Positions 1 through 8,253 of a stretch of DNA of 64,000 bases are shown here, piece by piece. Position numbers and translations under genes: made by a program. Under the pieces are notes generated by a model. The model was not told the origin of the DNA, ran no database searches, and worked only from the letters and a program-made list of their open reading frames with translations. The number at the start of each line of letters is the position of its first letter. The stretch's first letter is position 1. This DNA is from JAJVHZ01 sp041395385 (GTDB lineage Bacteria > Pseudomonadota > Gammaproteobacteria > JAJPIJ01), in contig JAWLAN010000007.1 in the NCBI GenBank assembly GCA_041395385.1, forward strand, positions 62,001 to 126,000, in the 5' to 3' direction.

Positions 1-567
<567 letters not shown>

Positions 568-579
568 AGGCCCGGGGAC

Positions 580-1938
580 GTGCCCGCACGGGACGCGAGC
601 CTGTCGCTGCGCAGCCTGGTTCGCGAGGCGCTCGCAAGCCTGCCGCCCTCCCACGACTCCGCGCTGGCCGTGGCCTACAGCGGCGGGCGGGACTCCACCG
701 TGCTGTTGCACCTCCTGCGGGAGATCGGCGCACCGGCCGCCATCCGCGCGATCCACGTACACCACAACCTGCATCCCCAGGCGGAGCGCTGGGCGGATCT
801 CTGCGTCAGGCAGTGCGCGCAGTGGAATGTTCCTCTCGAGCTGCTGCGCGTCGACGCGCGCGCGCCGCGCGGGGAGAGTCCGGAGGCGTGGGCACGTCGC
901 GTCCGCTACGAGGCACTGTGCGCGGCGCTGAGGGCAGGGGAGGCGCTGCTCACCGCCCATCACCAGCAGGACCAGGCCGAGACGCTCCTGCTGCAGCTCG
1001 TGCGCGGGGCCGGTCCCGCCGGCCTGGCCGCGATGCCGCGGCTGACGAGCCTGGGCGGGCATCCCCACCTGCGGCCGCTGATCGACGCGCCGGCGAACCT
1101 GATCGCCGAGTACGCCGGCCAGCGGCGGCTCACCTGGATCGAGGATCCCAGCAACGTCGAGACGCGCTATGACCGGAACTTCCTGCGGCGCCACGTCCTG
1201 CCGGTGCTGGAGCAACGCTGGCCGCGCGCGGCGGCCACGGTGGCGCGCGCGGCGGCCTGGCAGGCCGAGGCCGCGGACCTGCTCCAGGCGCTCGCTGGCT
1301 CCGACCTCGCCGCCGCCGTCGGCGCGACGCCGCACCGGCTGCGGCTGGACGCGCTGGCGGCATTGCCGGCCTCCCGGCGCCGCAATCTGCTGCGTGGCTG
1401 GCTCAAGGGGCTGGGCTTCGCGCTGCCCTCGGCGGCGCAGTTGCGCGAGGTCGATCGCCTGCTGGCCGCTCGCCGCGATGCCGCCAGCTGCGTGCACTGG
1501 GGCGGCGTGGAGCTGCGGCGCTTCCACGACGAGCTCATCGCGATGTCGCCCTTGCCGATCTTCACGGCGGGCGGGCCCGTCCCCTGGCGGCCCGGGGAGG
1601 GGGATCTGCTGCTTCCCGCCGGCACGCTGACGGCCAGCCGGAGGCAGGGTGCGGGACTGGCGCAGTCGGCGCTTGCGGGCAGGCGCACCGCCATACGTTA
1701 TCGCGCCGGCGGGGAGACGCTGCGGCTGCGAGCGGGAGGGCCGTCGCGGCCGGTGAAGCTGCTGCTGCAGGAATGGTCGATCCCGCCCTGGCTGCGTGAC
1801 CGGCTGCCGCTGCTGTACGTCGAGGACGAGCTGGCGGCGGTGGCCGACAGGGCGATCGCCGCGGAATTCCGGGCGGGGCCCGGTGCGGAGGGCTGGGCGC
1901 TGCAATGGACGTGGAACGCGGCGCACGCGCCGCCGTGA
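580..1938 (+). CDS. tilS: tRNA(Ile)-lysidine synthase
   Basis: TilS attaches lysine to C34 of the AUA-reading tRNA(Ile) in an ATP-dependent reaction, changing both codon and amino acid specificity; it is cytoplasmic and usually essential. The N-terminal PP-loop SGGRDST lies at residues 34-40, and the ATPase domain continues with the HVHHNL and TAHHQQDQAETLLLQL signatures. The 452-residue length and the small C-terminal tRNA-binding domain fit the family. The GTG start at 580, 12 bases after accA, implies co-transcription. The gene ends 7 bases from the convergent FHA gene. Confidence 0.96.
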   Translation: MPARDASLSLRSLVREALASLPPSHDSALAVAYSGGRDSTVLLHLLREIGAPAAIRAIHVHHNLHPQAERWADLCVRQCAQWNVPLELLRVDARAPRGESPEAWARRVRYEALCAALRAGEALLTAHHQQDQAETLLLQLVRGAGPAGLAAMPRLTSLGGHPHLRPLIDAPANLIAEYAGQRRLTWIEDPSNVETRYDRNFLRRHVLPVLEQRWPRAAATVARAAAWQAEAADLLQALAGSDLAAAVGATPHRLRLDALAALPASRRRNLLRGWLKGLGFALPSAAQLREVDRLLAARRDAASCVHWGGVELRRFHDELIAMSPLPIFTAGGPVPWRPGEGDLLLPAGTLTASRRQGAGLAQSALAGRRTAIRYRAGGETLRLRAGGPSRPVKLLLQEWSIPPWLRDRLPLLYVEDELAAVADRAIAAEFRAGPGAEGWALQWTWNAAHAPP

Positions 1939-1945
1939 AGCGCGG

Positions 1946-2518
1946 TTACTCTCCGCGGGTGGTGAATTTGAAGGTCAGGTCGCCGACGTCAATGATGTCG
2001 CCATCGGCAAGCGGCGCGTTCTTTACCTTGCGATCGTTGACGAAGACGCCGTTCAGCGACTCCATGTCCGTGATCTCGTAGACGCCGTCCTTGCGCAGGG
2101 TGATCTGCGCGTGCCGGCGTGAGATCGACGGATGTTTCAGGACGACCTCGTTGCGCTCGGTGCCGCGTCCGATGCGGCAGGGGGTGTGCAGGACCTCGTG
2201 ACGGATACCCTCGCCGCCCTGTTGCAGCAGATAGACGCGGCCGGCAGCCGTTGCTGGCGCGCCGGGTATCGGGGCGGCGGCAGCCGGTTTCAACGGCGCC
2301 GAAATGCGGCGGCGGCGCTGCAGCCGGCTGTAGATGACCAACGCCGCCAGCACCCCGAGCAGGAATGCGGCCGGAATGGCGTACCAGACTCCCTCGGCGG
2401 CGCCGGAGACCGGACCGGTGCCCATGTCGCCGGCCCGCGCCACGGTCGCGAGCGCCACCGCCGCCAGTGCGGCGGCGGGCACAAACTGCCGGCTGAGACT
2501 GTAATGCGTTGATATCAT
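1946..2518 (-). CDS. Membrane-anchored FHA-domain protein
   Basis: FHA domains bind phosphothreonine peptides. The protein of about 190 residues has an N-terminal signal-like segment, a second hydrophobic span (WYAIPAAFLLGVLAALVIYS), a short basic linker and a C-terminal FHA domain with the expected binding residues: IGRG, SISRRHA and ESLNGVFVN. The ATG at 2518 is preferred over an upstream TTG because GGAG lies just before it. It is the last gene of a five-gene minus-strand cassette whose first member is a MotA/TolQ/ExbB-like channel, so it may read a phosphorylation signal for that complex. No Ser/Thr kinase is seen nearby. Confidence 0.85.
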   Translation of the reverse strand: MISTHYSLSRQFVPAAALAAVALATVARAGDMGTGPVSGAAEGVWYAIPAAFLLGVLAALVIYSRLQRRRRISAPLKPAAAAPIPGAPATAAGRVYLLQQGGEGIRHEVLHTPCRIGRGTERNEVVLKHPSISRRHAQITLRKDGVYEITDMESLNGVFVNDRKVKNAPLADGDIIDVGDLTFKFTTRGE

Positions 2519-2611
2519 CGCTGAAAACTCCGACGCCAAGCATAACAGAGACGGCGCGCCGCGCGACGGCGTATGCCGCGCGGCCGGGCACCCGGTCCCT
2601 TCCGGGCCTGG

Positions 2612-3103
2612 CTACTTCTCCGGGAACAGCGGGTCGGGCATGTCGAAAAACTGCAGATCGACCTCGAGCCTGCCCGTCACCGCGTTGCGAACGAACTCCG
2701 TCTCCCCAAGCTGCGGCAGGTTCTTGCGCAGCTTCTTGCTCGCCTCGTTGAGCTTGTTGTGCAGCCCCGGGCTGTAGGGGATCTTGTGAGCGCGTGGGAT
2801 GCTCTTGCCCAACTGCTGCTCCATGTCGGTCAGCCAGAGATAGATGGTGCCCTTGGCCTGCGTGTTCTTGTTGGGCTCGTCGACGTGGATGCCGACCAGG
2901 TTGAAGCGCTTGGGCAGCGCGATGCCGGTCGGCCATCCGATGAGCGGCGAGTAGGAGATGGCGGTCGAGTAGGTGAGCAGCGCCACAGCCGCGATCGCCA
3001 GGCCCTTTATCGTCCAGCCCCAGCGCGTGCGCGTCAGCAGCACGAGCAGCAGCAGTGCGAGCACGAGGTAGGCGAAGATGATCCCGATCATTCCCCAGTT
3101 CAT
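2612..3103 (-). CDS. Unknown two-helix membrane protein, paralogue of the preceding gene
   Basis: I do not recognise this 163-residue protein. It has two hydrophobic segments (about residues 6-23 and 30-50) followed by a soluble domain. The soluble part repeats, position by position, motifs of its upstream neighbour: LPKRF, a V.EP...T.AKG..Y.W.TD stretch, PRA, and KL.KN.PQ.GE. The two genes are therefore a tandem duplication. It lacks the proline/alanine-rich tail of the neighbour. It is probably an inner-membrane component of the ExbB-like/FHA cassette; function unknown. Confidence 0.8.
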   Translation of the reverse strand: MNWGMIGIIFAYLVLALLLLVLLTRTRWGWTIKGLAIAAVALLTYSTAISYSPLIGWPTGIALPKRFNLVGIHVDEPNKNTQAKGTIYLWLTDMEQQLGKSIPRAHKIPYSPGLHNKLNEASKKLRKNLPQLGETEFVRNAVTGRLEVDLQFFDMPDPLFPEK

Positions 3104-3172
3104 GGCGTGATGTCTTTCCGTAAGAGTGATTGCGAGCGCGCGGCCGGTGGTATGGACGGTCTGCGGCCGGTC

Positions 3173-3751
3173 CTAGGGCGCCGGTGGCGGCGGAGCGTCG
3201 TCGCCCGTGGGCGCGGCCATCTCCGCGGTCTTCGACGGCGGCGCGTCGGGCGCGGCGTCGAAGAACTTCACCGTGTACTTGTGGGTTTTCGCGCCCTGGC
3301 GCTCCTCGCCCGGCTTGCCCATCCTGGTCAGATCCATCTCGTCGCCCGAGGTCGCCTCGCCGACTTGCGGCACGTTCTTCTGCAGCTTGGCGCGCGCCTC
3401 CTTGGCACGGGCGTGCAATTCCGGCTCGTAGTCGAGCAGGTAGGCGCGCGGCACGATGCTGTTGCTGGTCTTGTCGGTCACCCAGAAAAAGACGTTGCCC
3501 TTGGCGCCGGTAATCCTGTCCGGCTCCTGCACGTAGAGCGCGATGAGGCCGAAGCGCTTCGGCAGATCGTCGCTGGAGGGCCATCCGAGCATCGGCGGAA
3601 AGGAGAAGTAGAGCACGAGGTAGGCCGCGGACGTGGCCACGAGGAGCACGGCCTTCATCAGCCAGGACAGTGTGGAGAAGATATTGAGCCCCGCGAGCAC
3701 CGCCGCCAGCACGACGTATGCGGTTATCAGTTGCGCTATTCCCAGAGTCAT
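3173..3751 (-). CDS. Unknown two-helix membrane protein (cassette paralogue with Pro/Ala-rich tail)
   Basis: A protein of 192 residues, not recognised. Two hydrophobic helices (about residues 5-25 and 30-52) precede a domain with LPKRFGLIALYVQEP, AKGNVFFWVTDK and LQKNVPQVGEA, all shared with the next gene downstream. The C-terminus is a low-complexity Ala/Pro/Asp tail ending PPPPAP. The ATG lies 7 bases after the stop of the ExbD-like gene, so the genes are surely co-transcribed. The conserved domain may face either side of the membrane; the sequence does not decide this. Confidence 0.8.
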   Translation of the reverse strand: MTLGIAQLITAYVVLAAVLAGLNIFSTLSWLMKAVLLVATSAAYLVLYFSFPPMLGWPSSDDLPKRFGLIALYVQEPDRITGAKGNVFFWVTDKTSNSIVPRAYLLDYEPELHARAKEARAKLQKNVPQVGEATSGDEMDLTRMGKPGEERQGAKTHKYTVKFFDAAPDAPPSKTAEMAAPTGDDAPPPPAP

Positions 3752-3758
3752 GCCGGCC

Positions 3759-4382
3759 TCAGCTCCTTTGGAAGATGCGGGTGGTGAGCGACTTCTCGAT
3801 GCGGTTGATGTTCGACAGTTTCCCGTCCTGACCGATGGTGAAGCGCACGGCGGTCTTCTCGTCGCCGGGCTTCTCGAGCTTGATGGTGCCGTAATAGATC
3901 ACCTCGAGCTGCGGGTTCACCTTGTCGACGCGGACGTTGACGTCCACGGGCTTGTTGTCCTCCGAGCCGTAGTAAAAGATGTTGATGACGTACTCGCCCA
4001 CGACGGTTCCACGTATGGTCACCACTTCCTGGTTCAGCGGGTTCTGCACCGTCTGCCCGTTGATGGTCAGCGTATCGTTGACGTTGCCGCGATCGTCGCG
4101 GTCCAGGTGGATGAGACCGGCCTCCTTGCTCTGGAACCAGACCAGGTTGCCGTCGGGCTCCTCCACCCAGGTGTCGATGTCGTTCGGATTGTTGTCCGGC
4201 CACTGCACCGTGATGATGTACTCGGCCTTCGGGTCGATGATGCCCTTCTTGGCCACCGGGTTCATGAATATGACCGAGAGGATGAAGAAGAAGGTCAGCG
4301 CCTGGATGATCTTGAACAGCACCGCCGTGATCGGGTCGAACGGCTGCTGAAACTTCGACTTGGAGCTCAGGCGCAACGGCAT
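3759..4382 (-). CDS. Single-span ExbD/MotB-like envelope protein with beta-rich periplasmic domain
   Basis: A protein of 207 residues with a short cytoplasmic N-terminus, one transmembrane helix at about residues 18-41 (ALTFFFILSVIFMNP) and a long periplasmic domain. The domain opens with NDIDTWVEEPDGN, a pattern seen in DUF2135-type Ig-like domains. Position next to a MotA/TolQ/ExbB homologue and the topology suggest the stator partner (ExbD/MotB role). Oddly, the helix has Gln27 near where ExbD and MotB carry the proton-binding Asp; the only nearby Asp (residue 16) is at the membrane edge. Function is inferred from position and topology only. Confidence 0.7.
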   Translation of the reverse strand: MPLRLSSKSKFQQPFDPITAVLFKIIQALTFFFILSVIFMNPVAKKGIIDPKAEYIITVQWPDNNPNDIDTWVEEPDGNLVWFQSKEAGLIHLDRDDRGNVNDTLTINGQTVQNPLNQEVVTIRGTVVGEYVINIFYYGSEDNKPVDVNVRVDKVNPQLEVIYYGTIKLEKPGDEKTAVRFTIGQDGKLSNINRIEKSLTTRIFQRS

Positions 4383-4398
4383 GGCGGGCGTGTCCGTG

Positions 4399-5148
4399 CT
4401 ACGACGACGGTTTCATCCGCGGCCACAGCCTCACTTCTGTCAGGTCTATCGTGTTCTCGAGCAGTTCATCCAGCCCGCGTCCCAGCAGGTAGTACGGCAC
4501 CGACAGCAGGATGCCCGCCACGAGGCTGACCAGGGTGGTGTTCAGGGCCGTGCTCATGCCGTGGCTCATCTGCTTCAGCACCCGCTGCATCATGCTGGCG
4601 TCGAGCAGTTCCTGCTGCGACACCGACCCGAGCATCCAGATGAAGCCGATGAGGGTGCCCAGGAACCCGACCTTCAGGTTGAAATCGATCAGGAACCAGC
4701 CGAACTCGTTGGCGCCGCGGAGCTTGGAGGCATAGGCCTCCAGGATGTCGTTGCGCGACTCCGCCGGCTTGCCGGTCTCGGTGCTGAGTTGCTTGGTGCG
4801 CACCAGGTCGATGAGGTAGCGGGAGACGAAGCCGTCGGGCAGCTGGCCGCGATCGCCGATCTGCACGCGCCCGTGGGCGACGCTGACCGGGGCCTCGGGG
4901 CTCTCGCTGTCGAGAGCCTGCCGGGACTTCGCCACCAGGTTCAGCTCGCGCGACATCACCCAGGTCCGCCACATCGAGTGCAGCACGCCGACGGCGTAGA
5001 TCGCGATGACCGCGACGCAGATGAGGCTGCGGTCGTTCTCGACCATTTCCTGTATCAGGCCGTTGTCCCAGCACACCACGAGGCCGAAGGCGATGAGGCC
5101 CGTGACCAGGATCCACACGAGGAAGAGGAAATGCTCGGTCTTGTGCAT
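4399..5148 (-). CDS. MotA/TolQ/ExbB-type proton channel family protein
   Basis: A protein of 249 residues with four hydrophobic segments (about 8-26, 42-60, 159-176 and 201-223). The segment GFLGTLIGFIWMLGS and the following LVSLVAGILLSVPYYLLG match the pore-forming helices of the MotA/TolQ/ExbB superfamily, which couples the proton gradient to movement of a partner across the envelope. The ATG at 5148 begins MHKTEHF at the first helix; a longer frame upstream has no membrane or domain features. It heads the five-gene cassette with an ExbD-like partner 16 bases downstream. It is distinct from the ExbB2/TtpC genes at 41.7-43.8 kb. Confidence 0.85.
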   Translation of the reverse strand: MHKTEHFLFLVWILVTGLIAFGLVVCWDNGLIQEMVENDRSLICVAVIAIYAVGVLHSMWRTWVMSRELNLVAKSRQALDSESPEAPVSVAHGRVQIGDRGQLPDGFVSRYLIDLVRTKQLSTETGKPAESRNDILEAYASKLRGANEFGWFLIDFNLKVGFLGTLIGFIWMLGSVSQQELLDASMMQRVLKQMSHGMSTALNTTLVSLVAGILLSVPYYLLGRGLDELLENTIDLTEVRLWPRMKPSS

Positions 5149-5320
5149 GGTGCGTCCGGCTCTTCTAGATTGTTCGAACTCGCCAGCGCATCGGGGCTGG
5201 ACTAAGGCTCGTGGTGGGGCCGGCTGCGGAGTATACACGCACAGCGTCGGTACGCCGCAAGTCGCGCCACCGTGATGGCGTCCCTCCGGCCGCGGGCTCC
5301 CGGCGCCGCGGCCGGGGCGA

Positions 5321-5815
5321 TCAGGGCGCGGTCGCCGCAGCCCCGGCGGCGGGCGCGTCCTTCTCGAGCGCGAAGGCCGCGATCTCCCGCAGGCTCGCAT
5401 TCATGCGCCGGGCGAAGGCGACCACGCGCGCATCCGGATGATTTTCGGGCAGAAGAATGACGCTGATGACGGTCTGACCGTCGGCGACATGGACGCTGAT
5501 GCGGCAGGGCATCATGGCGATGTAGCCGGGGTCGAGCTCGAGCACCTCGCGGGCCACCTCGAGACTGCAGAAGTGGATGACCTCCATGTCCGGGAACTGC
5601 TCGTATCCACGTTCGCGCATGGCGGAACCGACCTTGTTGTAGCCGGTGATGCGGAAGTTGCGCTCGGTGATGGCGAACTCGAGTTCCTCGACCACGTCGG
5701 CGAAGGGCTTGTCGGTGACATAACGGGCCACCGGAGGCCCGCCGGGGGCCGCCGGCGGAGACTTGGAGCAGGCCGCCCCCAGCAGGAGCGGCAGCACGAG
5801 CAGCGCGAGGCGCAT
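5321..5815 (-). CDS. DUF302 family lipoprotein
   Basis: A protein of 164 residues with a lipoprotein signal peptide (lipobox LGAAC, Cys16). The following domain has the DUF302 pattern: FADVVEELEFAITERNFRITGYNKVG, then HFCSLEVAREVLELDPGYIAMMPCRI. DUF302 proteins are small heat-stable-looking domains of unproven function, often periplasmic. It ends in an Ala/Pro-rich tail. It lies 14 bases downstream of the L,D-transpeptidase on the same strand, so both are probably one transcript; the ExbB-like gene follows after a 172-base gap. Confidence 0.85.
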   Translation of the reverse strand: MRLALLVLPLLLGAACSKSPPAAPGGPPVARYVTDKPFADVVEELEFAITERNFRITGYNKVGSAMRERGYEQFPDMEVIHFCSLEVAREVLELDPGYIAMMPCRISVHVADGQTVISVILLPENHPDARVVAFARRMNASLREIAAFALEKDAPAAGAAATAP

Positions 5816-5829
5816 GGCCGGCGGCGGCG

Positions 5830-6423
5830 CTACTCGCTGATGACGACCCTGGTGCCCACGTCCACGTAGCGCATGACCTCCTCGACCTGTTCGTTGGTGA
5901 GCGCGATGCAGCCCTCCGTCCAGTCGTTGCCGAGGTGCAGGTAGAGCCGGTCACCGCTCTGGTCGCCGAGGCCATGGATGCCGATGGCCCCGCCCAGGGG
6001 CGTGTCCTGAGGCGGGATCTGGCCGCTGCGCGACGCCGCCACGATGGCGTCGAACTCCGCGCGCGTGATGATCTTGTTCTTCAGGCCGTAGAAGGCGTCC
6101 TTGACGTTAGGGTAGCTCAGCCGCAGGAAGCGGTGAAACTTCTCGCTGTCCTTCAACTCCACAATCCGGTAGATTCCCACCGGGGTCTTGCGGTCGCCCA
6201 GCATCTTTTTGTCGCCCTTGCCGCCCTTGCCGGAGGCGACGCGAAACTGCTTTTCGACCTTGCCGCCATGCTTGATGAGCAGCAGGCGCTGCGATTTGAT
6301 GACCTGGATCTCGTAGTCATCGCGGGGCGCCGCGGCGACGGCCTCGATCGCAGCCGGTGACAGGACTGCCAGCGCGATGGCCAGCAGCGCGGCGAAAAGG
6401 TGTGTGGTCGTCCTGCCCGGCAT
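5830..6423 (-). CDS. Periplasmic L,D-transpeptidase (YkuD family)
   Basis: YkuD-fold enzymes make 3-3 peptidoglycan cross-links or attach proteins to murein. After a signal peptide (FAALLAIALAVLSPAAIEAVAAA) the protein has the substrate region DRKTPVGIY, the catalytic-site histidine in AIGIHGLG and the nucleophile in WTEGCIALTNEQVEEV. The ATG at 6423 was chosen because it places the signal peptide at the N-terminus; the frame extends upstream to 6528 without support. About 197 residues, in the size range of single-domain YkuD proteins. It precedes the DUF302 lipoprotein. Confidence 0.88.
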   Translation of the reverse strand: MPGRTTTHLFAALLAIALAVLSPAAIEAVAAAPRDDYEIQVIKSQRLLLIKHGGKVEKQFRVASGKGGKGDKKMLGDRKTPVGIYRIVELKDSEKFHRFLRLSYPNVKDAFYGLKNKIITRAEFDAIVAASRSGQIPPQDTPLGGAIGIHGLGDQSGDRLYLHLGNDWTEGCIALTNEQVEEVMRYVDVGTRVVISE

Positions 6424-6566
6424 GCGATTCTGGTGATTTGAATTCTTAGAAAGCGGCGTTAACTGTGTGCCCGGCGGCATATTATCGCAAAAAAAGCATA
6501 CGACGTAGCCCCCGGTGCGCCGGCCCATGTGCGCGATGAAATCCTAAAGCAAGCGGAGTTCCAAGG

Positions 6567-7139
6567 ATGCAAACCCGGACTGATCGCAGCAACCCCGGCC
6601 GCGAGGACGCGGCCGTTCTGACCCGCTACACCGGCCCGGCGATGCTGCTGCACTGGGTCGCGGCCGGGCTGGTCCTGTTTCTCTTCGGCCTGGGGTGGTA
6701 CATGGTCGATCTGCCGAAGGGGCCGGAGCGGGGCGCGAATTTTGCGTTGCACAAGTCGGTGGGGATCCTGGTGTTCCTCTTGACCATCGCCCGCCTGTAT
6801 TGGCGTGTGCGCCACCCGGCCCCGCCGCTGCCGTCACACATGCCGGCCTGGCAGCAGCGGCTGGTGCGCACCGTGCACCGGTCGTTCTACGTGATGCTCT
6901 TCGTGCACCCATTCTTCGGATACCTCTCGGCCGAGTTCGCCGGCTACGGCACCAAGTTCTTCGGCGTGCCGCTGCACAACTGGGGGTGGAAGGACCAGGG
7001 CATCAACGAGTTCTTCACCGAATGCCACGAGATCACGGGCATGCTGCTGCTCATTCTCATCATCTGCCATCTGGCCGGAGCGATCTCGCACCTGCTGAAG
7101 AAGGGCGACCGGCAGCTGCGTCGCATGCTGCCCTGGTGA
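6567..7139 (+). CDS. Cytochrome b561 family protein
   Basis: An inner-membrane di-haem b-type cytochrome of about 190 residues with four helices. It moves electrons between quinone and periplasmic carriers, or acts on superoxide (CybB-like). Candidate haem-ligand histidines sit in AMLLHWVAAG, NFALHKSVGILVF, FVHPFFGYLS and ECHEITGMLLL with IICHLAG. The start at 6567 follows a weak GGAG-like site. It is divergent from the L,D-transpeptidase gene and convergent with the ankyrin gene; a folded repeat fills the downstream gap. The natural electron partner cannot be told from sequence. Confidence 0.9.
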   Translation: MQTRTDRSNPGREDAAVLTRYTGPAMLLHWVAAGLVLFLFGLGWYMVDLPKGPERGANFALHKSVGILVFLLTIARLYWRVRHPAPPLPSHMPAWQQRLVRTVHRSFYVMLFVHPFFGYLSAEFAGYGTKFFGVPLHNWGWKDQGINEFFTECHEITGMLLLILIICHLAGAISHLLKKGDRQLRRMLPW

Positions 7140-7225
7140 GGGCCGGCATGCGCGCGCGATCCAGGTGAGGAATCCGCCGGCCGCGCGGACCAAAACTCAG
7201 AGTGGAAATGCCGATCATGCCTAAT

Positions 7226-7354
7226 GCGCCGTTCCGATCGCAGGGCCGGCGCGCCTCGATGTCGAGCGTAGTCGGGAACGAAGCTCGACATCGCGGTAGC
7301 TCGCGGGACAGGATGTCCCGCGAGCGGTAGCCGGACCCGCGATCGGAATGGCGC
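7226..7354. repeat. Folded intergenic repeat, copy 3 (three-way-junction type)
   Basis: A 129-bp element between two convergent genes. Arms 7226-7250 and 7330-7354 are complementary at 22 of 25 positions and enclose two inner hairpins: 7257-7293 (stem CGATGTCGAGC with its complement) and 7301-7323 (TCGCGGGACA, loop, TGTCCCGCGA). GCGGTAGC motifs flank the second hairpin. The layout and core match copies at 16012-16140 and 61099-61230 although the arms differ. It may act as a bidirectional 3'-end structure or be a REP-like mobile repeat. Confidence 0.75.
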
Positions 7355-7384
7355 GCGCGGACTCGAAGTTCCGCCCCGCGATTT

Positions 7385-8047
7385 TCAGGGCCGGGCGGGG
7401 CGCAGAAGCTCCGCCAGCTCCGGGTGGGCCGCGTCGGTGGCGATGTCGGCGGCGGTCTTGCCGCGGTCGTCCCGCAGCGACGGATCGGCGCCACGGCTGA
7501 TCAGCAGCTCGGCGGTCCCGGCGTGACCCTGGCCGGCCGCCCACATCAGCGGTGTCAGCTCGTGCCGGCCGCGGGCGTTCACCTCCACCCCGTGATCGAG
7601 CAGGGAACGCACGCACTCCGCGCATCCCTCGCCGGCCGCGTACACCATCGCCGTCTTCTCGAGCTGGTCCCGCGCCGAGGCGTCCGCGCCGTGGGCGAGC
7701 AGATACTCGACGATCTCCGGCTTCGCCGCGAAACAGGCCGCCATGAGCGGCGTGGTCTTGTCGAGTGCAGCGAGATTCACGTCCGCGCCGTTCTCGACCA
7801 GGAACTCGACCGCCGAGGAGTTGCCGGCGGCGGCGAACATGTGCAGCGGCGTCTTCCCGACGCGATTGCGCGAGTTCGGATTGGCGCCCTTGTCCACCAG
7901 CAGAATCACCCGCTCGGCATCGCCCTGGCGGGCATAGTCGAGCAGCTGCGCGTTCAGCGTCTTCTCGGAGATTTGTGCGGTGCAGGCGAGCGGCATTGCC
8001 GCCAGCAACAGCACTCCCACCAGGTGCCTCGCCTCAGCCCGTTTCAT
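7385..8047 (-). CDS. Exported ankyrin-repeat protein
   Basis: A protein of 220 residues with an N-terminal signal peptide (possible lipobox PLAC) followed by about five ankyrin repeats. Repeat signatures GKTPLHMFAAAGNSSAVEFLVENGADVN, KTTPLMAACFAAKPEIVEYLLAHGADAS and ELTPLMWAAGQGHAGTAELLISRGADPS are each partly visible. Ankyrin repeats bind proteins; a periplasmic one may protect or escort an enzyme. It is divergent from the PQQ dehydrogenase, sharing a 206-base promoter region, so a role with that enzyme is plausible but unproven. Confidence 0.9.
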   Translation of the reverse strand: MKRAEARHLVGVLLLAAMPLACTAQISEKTLNAQLLDYARQGDAERVILLVDKGANPNSRNRVGKTPLHMFAAAGNSSAVEFLVENGADVNLAALDKTTPLMAACFAAKPEIVEYLLAHGADASARDQLEKTAMVYAAGEGCAECVRSLLDHGVEVNARGRHELTPLMWAAGQGHAGTAELLISRGADPSLRDDRGKTAADIATDAAHPELAELLRPARP

Positions 8048-8168
8048 GGCCGTTCACGGTGCATTGCAGCATAGTTGAAGATCTCCCGAGCAAGTGCGAT
8101 AGGTACGTCTTCCTAAGTATGCCGGCAAATTTTCCTTGTACTACTATGACAGTAGTGCCACCGCATCG

Positions 8169-8179
8169 GGAATTTTTCA
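8169..8179. promoter_or_regulatory. Possible operator GGAA-N3-TTCa upstream of the PQQ dehydrogenase
   Basis: An interrupted palindrome with one mismatch, 75-85 bases before the dehydrogenase ATG. Closely similar sites (GGAA-N3-TTCC) stand upstream of both TonB receptor genes. A further perfect short inverted repeat, CTACT-N5-AGTAG, is at 8141-8155. Neither is proven; the similarity is the only evidence. Confidence 0.3.
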
Positions 8180-8253
8180 CCACCTACGCCGGCGGTGGCG
8201 CTGCAGGCCAGACGCATTCAAATTCCTATTCCTATAAATCGCGCGGAGGTCTT

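Noticed and set aside
3400..3420. TGGCACGGGCGTGCAA as a sigma-54 promoter
   Set aside because: The GG-to-GC spacing is 9 and not 10, and it lies inside a coding gene.
1989..3584. A 531-codon minus-strand frame across the FHA and membrane-protein genes
   Set aside because: It is a frame shadow; the genes in the other two frames have signal peptides, membrane helices and an FHA domain.
8104..8125. NarL-type heptamers (TACGTCT, AAGTATG) upstream of the PQQ dehydrogenase, with a similar TACGTGT before xoxF
   Set aside because: Too short and degenerate to separate from chance; spacing differs between the two promoters.
7765..8253. N-terminal extension of the PQQ dehydrogenase frame
   Set aside because: The perfect GGAGGT and signal peptide at 8254 define the start; the upstream part is Arg/Ser-rich antisense of the ankyrin gene.
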